Assembly: GCA_018136815.1 (NCBI GenBank)
Contig: CM030934.1
Span: 1,936,695 to 2,000,694 of the forward strand
Origin: Isochrysis galbana
Taxonomy: Eukaryota > Haptophyta > Isochrysidales > Isochrysidaceae
Length of the DNA stretch: 64,000 nucleotides
Direction: 5' to 3'
Shown here: in pieces, positions 1 to 7,899 of the stretch
How the letters are laid out: each line of letters begins with the position of its first letter
Position numbering within the stretch: position 1 is the stretch's first letter
Program-made: the position numbers and the translations under genes
Notes under the pieces: generated by a model
The model's input: the letters and a program-made list of their open reading frames with translations, nothing else
What the model was told of the DNA's origin: nothing
Database searches by the model: none

Positions 1-1023
1 TATGGGTACTACGCCACCACTCCCAAGGCGTGGGGCACCTTTGGCGATGACTTATTCCTCCGCCACCACGACTTTTACCGGCGCTACCTAGGGCAAGACC
101 CAAGGAGCCCCGGCGTGTGCTTCCAGCGCAAGAAAGATTTGGTGATTCCTCCGTGGAAGACACCCTCCTTTTGGCAGCGCGCGCTTTTGAACTCGCCGCC
201 GCCTGCTGCAGCTCGGAAGGGGCTGGTGTTCTTCGCTGGGGATCTCGGATTTAACCGGATCGCCGGCTACTCTCACGACCTGCGCCAGCTTGTCTTTGCG
301 CTCTTCTGCAACCCGCAAACCACGAAACGTCGGGACTGCACTCCTGTTGCATATGATCGCTCATGCGACTGCGAGTGTCGCAAAGACATGCCCCAGAACT
401 GCTCCCGATGGCGGCCGGGCGTGACAATCCAGCTCCACTCGCGACGCTACGACAAGGAGCTCAACGAGCACGTTTTCTGCCTGGCCTTCCCCGGCGACGG
501 CTGGTCGTCACGGGTCTTGGACGGTATCATCCACGGCTGTATCCCAGTCATTGTACAAGATGACTCGGAAATGTTCCTTGAGGGCGCCTTCGCCGACGCC
601 GGCCTAGGTGTGCCGCACCAGCGGCACATTCAATCCGATGCCAGCTACCCCACGGAACTGAGCGCGCCTTCGCCCTCCCAAAACTCTGAACCTCCTGCAG
701 GTCTCGACTATCCCGACTTTTCAGTGCGGATACGCGAAGCGGAGTTACCACGTATGGCTGAGATTCTTATGGCCATACCGGCCTCTCGTGTGGCCCAGCT
801 CCAAAGGGCGGGATTGCGCGTGCGTGACTTTTTCGTCTATAAGGACATGTACAACCCGAATCAGGCCGACCGGCAAGCGCTGCTAGCTAGCGGTGTTCCA
901 GGCCACGATGCATTCGTTTTAATAATCGCTGCGCTCGAATCACGCGCGCTCAAACTCAGGTGGACGTCGTCAAGTAGGCAACCATCCCAAGATTTTGCAC
1001 GCCTGAAGATTCATCTTAGATAG
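1..1023 (+). CDS. Exostosin-family glycosyltransferase, 5' end outside window
   Basis: The frame is open from base 1 to the TAG at 1021-1023, giving 340 visible residues; the N-terminus, with any signal anchor, lies upstream of the window. The family signature is near visible residues 155-190: a Phe-Cys-Leu, then GDGWSSR, then GCIPVIVQDD. This is the nucleotide-sugar-binding end of GT47 exostosin domains. An AARKGLVFFAGD stretch about 90 residues earlier fits the strand that opens this subdomain. Family members act in the Golgi on wall or surface glycans; the donor and acceptor sugars cannot be read here. No intron is needed in the visible part. The in-frame GTG at 115 is not the real start because the reading frame continues upstream. 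Family sure, substrate unknown. Confidence 0.88.
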   Translation, partial: YGYYATTPKAWGTFGDDLFLRHHDFYRRYLGQDPRSPGVCFQRKKDLVIPPWKTPSFWQRALLNSPPPAAARKGLVFFAGDLGFNRIAGYSHDLRQLVFALFCNPQTTKRRDCTPVAYDRSCDCECRKDMPQNCSRWRPGVTIQLHSRRYDKELNEHVFCLAFPGDGWSSRVLDGIIHGCIPVIVQDDSEMFLEGAFADAGLGVPHQRHIQSDASYPTELSAPSPSQNSEPPAGLDYPDFSVRIREAELPRMAEILMAIPASRVAQLQRAGLRVRDFFVYKDMYNPNQADRQALLASGVPGHDAFVLIIAALESRALKLRWTSSSRQPSQDFARLKIHLR

Positions 1024-2107
1024 GCCCGCTTAATACATGGACTGCAACCACATTTCTTATCTGCTCCTTGAGCCCGCTTAGCAAGGCGCTGGGCACAGCT
1101 CATGTCTCTGCTGATCGTTGGGCTCTTGCGTGCGGTACATCCTCTAACCACGCGCCCTCCGGGTGGATGGATACTTCAACCCGTATTGAACAGACCTAAC
1201 CATCCCCCTACCGATTCATTCATCGGAGATCGATGTAGCTAGCGAGATAGTGCATGGTGGTAGTCACGGAAAATAGAGTAAAAAGGTAAACCCATGATAA
1301 AGCATGTAATCAATTATAATTGTCATTGTTAGCTTTGCTTTATACTATGTTGACGTGTGCTACGTGCTACGTAAAAAAACTATACAATATTCTCACCGCG
1401 CGCGAGCTCTGGAATCGCCATCTATCTCCGAGTGGACTAGTTCTATCAGCAAATGCGGTGGACATGCCGTTCTCAAAGAGCCCATTGATCGCTGTAGCTG
1501 TAGTGCACGTGCTCACAAGGGCTCGAGGGAAGAAGATTCTCGTGAAGCGCGGCGCCGAGCGGCTCCGCAGCTCCTTCCGACATTTGGTATGAACATGAAG
1601 GGATGGGACCAAATGAACGCTTCTCGCTTGGGGGGGGCAGAGGTAGGGAGGGACATTGGATGGTTGGATGGAGAGCAATGGCAATGGGCTGCTGGCCGCG
1701 GTGGGCCTGGGCGAACGAGAAAGGCGAGCCTGTTAGGGAGGGAGTGGGTCAGCTAAGCATTCTGGCCCTGGCATGCATAGGGCATGGCAGATGGAAAGGT
1801 GGAAGGGGGTGGGTGGTTCCTCCCCCACAGCACACAACAACGGGGAGGAGTGGAGAGGGAGAGGGGGGGGGCTCTTTTCTCTCGTGCCCCCCCATGGCGC
1901 ATGGGTGAAACAAGCATGAACTTAGTTGAACATCTGAGATAAAGAATGTGGGAATGTTGTACAGGTTGAAATCGCAATTCATCTTCTATTCTGTACCGAA
2001 AAGAAATACTAGTACTAGTATTTTCAATAGCAAAAATCATGAGGGAGGGACACTTGTAGGGAGGGCGCAAACCCGGTGTTTCGTAGTCTCTCGGCGACTT
2101 ACTGCCG
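1024..2107. other. Intergenic region with dispersed repeats, no gene seen
   Basis: No credible coding sequence. It holds one copy of a recurring terminus motif (GAGAATATT next to alternating GC, minus strand, 1386-1410) and a minus-strand copy of repeat B (about 1775-1920). ORFs of 90-130 codons in 1320-1756 overlap each other on both strands and have no recognisable domain. Confidence 0.6.
1775..1920 (-). repeat. Dispersed repeat B copy
   Basis: The reverse complement reads as the same C-rich cassette seen at 11005-11130, 15595-15720 and 30060-30180: a CCCATGG core, a polyC run, CCACTCCTCCC, then GGGGAGGAACCACCC and ATGCC. Copies differ in polyC length. No coding potential. Confidence 0.7.
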
Positions 2108-2824
2108 TCAGGGCTGAGGGCTGAGACCAAGCGCCTTGGAGACGCTTGACTCAGGGTAGAGGTTCTTGCACGCCCATGCGAGAGTCGCAACCGGCAACAC
2201 GTCAGTGAAAGGTAGGGCTTCCTTTGCAAAGTCAAGGCCGGCAATTGCGTTGGACCCAAAGATGACCTTGAGCATAAGACCTGACAGCGGTGCCCACACG
2301 GCGTCTTCAGCTTCGCCGATACCGGGAAGCACAAATGACGAGTCGCCAGCGAGGTCGATCGCCAGTGAGAGCAACAGGGTGAGGAACGCGCCAGGGCTCA
2401 AGCTGGAGATTCGCTCAACCAAGCTCAATGGCCTGGCTGGCGCCCCCTTCGCCTCCTCGACCTCGGCGGCTACGGAAGCAGTGAGCTTCTGCGAGAGCAA
2501 ACTGAAGACGACGACCGCAAGCACATTGCCCACGACGAACGCGGCAAGTTTTGACCCGAGCGAGCTGAAGAAGACGTTGGCCTGGTCACCGATGATGGCT
2601 TGGTCGGCCACGAGCGACAGCGTGGCATCCAAGGCGTGGGGTGTGCAGGAGTTTGCAATGGCGGTTGGAATGCGCGCGCGCAGTGCCGCCCCCCCGCCCA
2701 CCGCCCCGTGGGGCTGCGGAGCCCCCATCGGGAGGTGCATGGCGTGCCCTGCACCCCCACCCACCCACCCACCCCTCCTCGCCGAGAGAGGGCGGGATGG
2801 CAGCGGTAACCTTCGATCACTCAA
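2108..2824 (-). CDS. Small multi-pass membrane protein with LPGxGE...WAP signature
   Basis: A 238-aa ORF. The C-terminal 120 residues contain two or three hydrophobic stretches and a block with FVLPGIGEAEDAVWAPL, then LDFAKEALPFTDVLP and ATLAWAC. The protein at 26122-26511 on the same strand repeats this block as YLLPGVGELADLGWAP, LGFIEEIVPGLDFLP and ATIAWAC. They are therefore two members of one gene family, though very diverged. I do not recognise a named function; a plastid or other organelle membrane role is only a guess. The first 60-70 residues are Gly/Pro/Arg-rich and overlap repeat-like sequence, so the true start may be internal or an upstream intron may exist. TGA at 2108-2110. Confidence 0.7.
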   Translation of the reverse strand: MSDRRLPLPSRPLSARRGGWVGGGAGHAMHLPMGAPQPHGAVGGGAALRARIPTAIANSCTPHALDATLSLVADQAIIGDQANVFFSSLGSKLAAFVVGNVLAVVVFSLLSQKLTASVAAEVEEAKGAPARPLSLVERISSLSPGAFLTLLLSLAIDLAGDSSFVLPGIGEAEDAVWAPLSGLMLKVIFGSNAIAGLDFAKEALPFTDVLPVATLAWACKNLYPESSVSKALGLSPQP

Positions 2825-3373
2825 CCTGCTTCTTCTCTCAATCTCTATTTCGAGTATCTAGAGATCTAGAGTAAAGTAGTAGAGTACTCCTAGAGGGGGC
2901 AAAGTAGAGAAGTAGAGAGGGCACACTAGAATTGTTCGAGTAGAGCGCATGGGGCAGCCGGACTCCTAGGCAGGCCCATACCGAGTAGCGAGACGAGGGC
3001 TACGTGTAGCATGGTCTTAACGACGCAAAGAGGGGAATACCTAATCAAGCGCACACCCAGGCACATGAGGACTATCAGTCCCTTCTACTACAAAACTCCA
3101 GACAACAATATTGACAACTTCCTAGGACTTGAGGGGCACCTGCCCGCACCCTCTAGGGCCAGGTCAGAGTTTCGCGAAACTCATTTCGAAACTTGGGCCA
3201 CTTTTATGGGCAAAAAACTTTCGCGAAATTTGGGCCCCAAAATAGCCCATATGCGCAACTTGTGCGAAACTCTAGGGGGGAGGGCGCGCGCGCGCGGGGG
3301 GGGGGGTCGCGGGGCGCCCGGCGCCCGTGGCGGCTCTCACCCTCACTGCCTCACTCACTCCCTCATCGAGAAG
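2825..3373. other. Intergenic, no gene seen
   Basis: Promoter-length gap between divergent genes. It has short degenerate direct repeats (TAGAGTA-like, 2840-2945; TTTCGCGAAA-like half-palindromes, 3165-3270) and a purine/GC run at 3280-3310. Confidence 0.5.
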
Positions 3374-4323
3374 ATGGCAAGGAGCCGTCGAGGTGAGCCC
3401 GCGCGCACCCGCACGCGCGGCGGCCCGTCCCAAGGCCAAGGCACCGCCAGCCCGCCAGCGCCACCACAACCCCAGCCGGGCATGTCCGCATCCTCATTCA
3501 CTTTCCCTCCCTCTCCTCCCCTCGCTCGTCAGCGCGTGCGTCGCTGTCGAGGCCACCGGCCGCCAGTGGGACGACGTCGACTGGCGTGACCGACGACGAC
3601 AGCAAGGTCGAGGAGGACAAGCCTGCCGAGAGCACGGACTCCGAGGTGTCCGTGGGCAGCGGTGAAGAGGATTACAAGGAGAACGACGACGTAGTGGGCT
3701 CGAGCAACGTTGACTGCTTTCGAGTCGGTGATCGCGTGGTCCACACCCTCCTGGGCCCTTGCACCATCGCGTCAACGAGATGTGAGAGCTCTCGACACGG
3801 CGATGTGCGCATGATCATGGTAAAGTTCTTCTCTCGTATCTACAACGTGGAGACGGAGCGCTCCGTGGCGCTGAAAGACCTGCGTGCCAGCAACGTCACG
3901 CCGCAGACGTCAAGCTCAAGCTCCTTCGCGGCATCCTCATCCATGGCTCCTTCCTCCTCAATGACACCTTCATCCACGGCGGGCAAGCGCATTGATCGCA
4001 ATAAATTTGTCTCCATTGATGTCTCGGATGATGGAGCAGAACAAGATGATGGAGCACAACAGGATCGGTCAGAAGATGATGGGCCGCAGTTGGCGCAACA
4101 TGAACGAGGCCGTGTGATGCGGCAGAAGCCCCCCTCTGGGAAGAGGGGACGCAAGGTAGCTGGGAGGAAAACGACTGATCCGAAGACCGTGAGCGCGGTG
4201 AAGGGGCGCGTCGGCATCGCGCGCCCCTCCCCGTCTCCCCGTGAACTGCAGAGGAGAAGGCAAGTCGAGCCACTATTGGAGAGGAGAACGCGCGTTTCAC
4301 CTTTTGCAACGAGGCCCCAATAG
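3374..4323 (+). CDS. Two-exon charged, probably nuclear protein
   Basis: Exon 1 is 3374-3392 (ATG plus six codons and one base, donor G|GTGAGC); exon 2 is 3533-4323 (acceptor CGTCAG). The 140-bp intron joins the frame without a stop and gives 269 aa starting MARSRRARASLSRPP. Layout: basic N-terminus; an acidic Glu/Asp/Ser stretch (about residues 30-60); a compact block starting FRVGDRVVHTLLGPC and ending near VALKDLRASN (about 65-125) that looks like a small SH3/tudor-like or CarD-like beta barrel; a poly-Ser segment; an Asp/Glu/Gln-rich segment; and a Lys/Arg-rich tail. This suggests a chromatin or RNA-associated protein. No family is claimed. Confidence 0.6.
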
Positions 4324-4439
4324 AGCCCCAAGAGCGCCCAGGTGCTATTGAGAGGGCCTCTTGTTGGGACCTTCTTGAGCCCTGCAAAAACCCTCTATTC
4401 ATACTACTCGTATTTGAAAATTTATGGAGTAAATATTCT

Positions 4440-4815
4440 TGTCAACGTACTATTTTTGTCCCCCTTCCTGGCTCCCTCTCACTTCTTCATCTCTCAAACT
4501 CCCTCTCCCTCTTATCTTTCGCCGCGTCCTCGCTTCCCCCTTCTCTCATTTTGCTTGACTCTCTCTTGGTCTCTTCTACTCTCTGTACTTCACCTCGCTC
4601 TCCGAGCTCTCCTGGATTTCTCCTCTCGTCGTCTCCTCTTCTTTTCTTCATTTCCCTCTCTCTCTCTCTCCTCTGAAACCAACTTCTCGCCGTCCTCTCC
4701 CTCTCTCTCCCTCCTCTCTCTCTCTCTCTCTCTCTCCCCCCTTTCCGCCGCCGGCGGGCACTCCCCCTCCCCACCCCCTCCCTCCCCTCCCTCCCCTCCT
4801 TCTCGCGTGCGCGCG
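4440..4815 (+). promoter_or_regulatory. CT-rich tract upstream of the GH5 gene
   Basis: About 370 bp of almost pure pyrimidine on the coding strand, densest as (CT)n at 4655-4740, ending 10-80 bp before the ATG at 4816. It is open in the gene's frame but encodes only Ser/Leu/Pro. I read it as promoter/5' UTR, not protein. The same arrangement precedes several other genes in this window. Confidence 0.55.
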
Positions 4816-7090
4816 ATGAGCTCGATCTCCTTCTCGTCTCGCCGCGGCCGTATCTACGCGGCGAGCGGCCTCCGTGAGGCTCCCTTCGAGCTGAAGGGCA
4901 TCAACTGGTTTGGGTTTGAGGGCAAAGGAGCGGTGGCTGACGGACTGTGGGAGAGAAAGCTGGCGGACTACCTGGACGAGCTGGGCGGGCTCAATTTCAA
5001 CGCGATCCGACTGCCGCTTGCGGTCGACAACGTCCTCGACAACGCCGTCGTCGGACGGTGGTCCCTCACCGCGAACGAGGAGCTGAGAGGGATGCGCTCG
5101 GTCGACCTCGTCGAGCGACTGGTGCGAACCGCAGTGGCCGCGCCCTTGGTTGCGCCCAATACGACGCGCACGCAGTGGCAGGGTTGGCTGAGCCCTTTGC
5201 AACCCTCCGCTCTCCCAGGTTGTGGAGGCTGCCAAGCGCGGAATTCTCGTGCTCCTTGACATGCATCGGCTACGGGCCAACGTCTGGCCTGATCCACATG
5301 GGTTGTGGTACGAGCCCGGAGAGGACCCCAGTGCTCCGCGCCTTCGCGAAGCGTGGCGCACGCTCTCGCGGCGCTTCTGTGAGCACTGGAACGTCCTTGG
5401 CGCTGACCTCTTCAACGAGCCGTGGGGAGGAACGTGGGGCTCCGGCCCACCGGAAACTGACTGGGCGATAGCGGCCAAATTGATTGGCGACTCGGTGAGT
5501 GCGGACGCCCACGATGTTGGCCTGTGAGAGGCGCTCGTCGGCCGGACCTCGCGCTAGTGAGCGTAACGAAGACCTGCTTGAAGTGTGTGTCCCGCCTGCT
5601 TGCACCCTTGCCTAGGTTCTCGCCGAGTGCTCTCGTTGGCTCATCTTCATCGAGGGAGTCGCCTACGCGACGAATGGCCAGTCGCTGGATAGCTGCCCGC
5701 TTTGTTTCTGGGGCGAGAACCTCCGGGGCCTGAATCGCACGCGATTCCAGCTGTCGATACCCGAGCGAGCCGTCTTCTCGCCCCATGTCTACGGGCCAGG
5801 CACAGATCCCAACATGCGCTACTTCGACGTGTCGCAGAACCCTGACTTTCCTGCCAACATGCGCTCCGTGTGGCGCCATCACTGGCTAGCACCCGCACGG
5901 GCCGCAAACGTGACTCTCGTCCTGGGTGAGTGGGGCGGGCGGTACGAAGGAAATGACGCGCTATGGGCCAATACGCTGCGCACTCTACTGATAGAGGAGC
6001 GCATTTCCTCATTCTTCTGGGCACTCAATCCTAACTCGGGCGATACGGGAGGCATTCTAATGGATGATTGGCGTACGCCCCACTTGGCGAAACGGCAGCT
6101 GCTTGCACCTCTTCCGTCGACCCCCGTGTCGCCACTGCTCGTCTCCCTCCCTCCATTCACGTGTCCACTCACATTCTCTCTCGGTGAACATTCCCATGAC
6201 TCCCGCTTCTTTCGCTGCGGCACCAGCATGCAACCAGATGCACCTCCGATGTGCATACACTTGCAACAGGCGTGCAATGGCGTCACTGAATGCCCCGACC
6301 TGTCAGATGAGCGTGAGAGTGTCTGTCGTTCGGTTGGGCGCAGCGCGCCCTGTGTCACTACGGGTGGCCCAGATACACTGCGACGATGCGCATTGCCGTT
6401 TGTGTATCGAGGAGAGCGCTTCAGCGCTTGCGCTCTTGATGACACTGTGGCTGGTATTCCGTGGTGTCCCACCGAGCTAGATGGCGCGAACGCCTACTCC
6501 GCTTTTTCCTCTTGGGGCGAGTGCGGACCTGGCTGTCCTGTCGAGGAATCGCGGCGGCTCCAAGAAGATGGCTGCACAAGTTCACCCGGTGACAATCCAT
6601 CCACTGGCGAGTGGAAGCTTCACTGCGCACCGCCGCCGCCGCCGCCGCCGCAGTCGCCACCGCTCCCCCCCCTAATCCTCCTCCCCCGACACCACCGTCG
6701 CCACCGCTATCACCGCCGCCTTACAACACTCAGCTAGGAAGCGGCTTGATTCTCATTGCCTTCTTCGGAACGATATTATTTGCGGTCTTGCGCGCAGTGT
6801 GCTGCAGTGTTTGGCGCTCGACCCCATTGCTAAGGGGGAGCTCTGATGATGCCGATGAGGATGCGCCAGGCGAGCCGCCGCAAGCTGCTCATCGGCGTGC
6901 TTCTCGCACTCGAGGCAAACGCTCACGGGCCTCGCGCGGGCGGGATAGTGGCCAGTCGCGAGCGTCAAAGTCTGTGCCGGGAGAACCTCGCGTATGCGAG
7001 CTGGGAGGTCAAATGAGGAGGCCGGGGTATGGCGGAGAGGAAGATGGATCTGAAGAGGAGTTGGGAGGGCGTTGGCCTTTGAGTATTTGA
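4816..7090 (+). CDS. GH5 glycoside hydrolase with LDLa, fibronectin II and C-terminal TM
   Basis: Exons: 4816-5121, 5219-5494, then from 5616. The introns (97 and 121 bp) are GT-AG and both phase 0. The GH5 cellulase-like barrel runs from LKGINWFGFEG to ALNPNSGDTGG. The acid/base Glu is in LFNEPWGG (about residue 169) and the nucleophile Glu in LGEWGG (about 299). It is followed by an LDL-receptor class A module (Cys-rich, ending CPDLSDERESVC, about 384-425). Next is a fibronectin type II-like module (CALPFVYRGERF ... GIPWCP, about 450-480), then a Pro-rich linker, a TM helix (GLILIAFFGTILFAVL, bases about 6745-6795) and a basic tail ending 7090. The frame changes in the linker beside an 8-C run (6665-6672), so either a base-call indel or a short intron lies there. 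No N-terminal signal peptide is visible, so an upstream exon may be missing. Confidence 0.8.
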
Positions 7091-7899
7091 GGTTATCTGC
7101 GGGGAGTACGTGAGCAACGGCAAGTGTGGAGTGTGCGCATGAGGACCTGAATTTGCTCATGAGTTTTTTTTCTCAGCTAGCAACTAGATAAGATCATCTA
7201 CATCTTTACTACTACATTTCTTTGGCCTGCTTGCTACTGCTGGCCTGATAGGAGCGCTCGGGCCCCCAGCCACAGCACAATGCGCACAATGCCTCCAGTC
7301 CATTGTCTGTTGCCATTCAACCTTAATTTGTCGTATTAACGATTAACGAGTCCATCAATGGTACAATATGAGGAGGCGCCGCGTGCCCTCTCCATCGATC
7401 ACTAAGTCACTAACCACTAACCCCTAACCCCCCCGAGGGGATCGTCAGTCAACCTCACCAGACTTTGCCATTTGCCACCTGCACCTGCCACTTGCTGCCA
7501 CTTGCCACTTGCACTTGCCGCTGCCGCCCTGGGCATGATGCATGAGCCATGATGTAGCATCGGCATCGGCATCGGCAGATCACGGCAGCATGAGCTGAGA
7601 GCTGAGCACTCATCAACCCCCCTCCGTATCCCGGCGTAGGACGGAGGCAGAGGGAGCGGCGCCGTGATTGATCCCCCTCCCCCTGTGTTAGTGTTAGCCT
7701 GTACTCCCTCTATAAAAAAACCAAGGAACACTTCTTCTCTCTCTGGTCTCTGGGTGGGCGCGCTGTAACGTTTAGACGGTGGCGGCGTTGCCCGGCAGCA
7801 GCTCCTCCGCCTCCGCTGCCGTCCTCCCTCGCAAGCCCTGCGCCGGCCGAGGCGTGGAGGGCATTTGGTGGGCACGCAGTCGGCCTGGATTCGTCCCGT
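7091..7899. other. Intergenic plus 5' UTR of the ankyrin gene
   Basis: Contains short tandem oligomers (GGCATC x3 near 7560-7580; CACTTGC-like units 7480-7520), a few imperfect CCCTAA units at 7400-7432 and a TATA-like element at 7711. No gene recognised. Confidence 0.5.
7711..7720 (+). promoter_or_regulatory. TATA-like box of the ankyrin gene
   Basis: TATAAAAAAA lies 190 bp upstream of the ATG at 7900, in an otherwise GC-rich region, and is followed by a short CT-rich stretch. Position is plausible for a core promoter; no start-site evidence. Confidence 0.4.

Noticed and set aside
7400-7432. Telomere-like CCCTAA units
   Set aside because: Only about four imperfect units; too few and degenerate to call an interstitial telomere.
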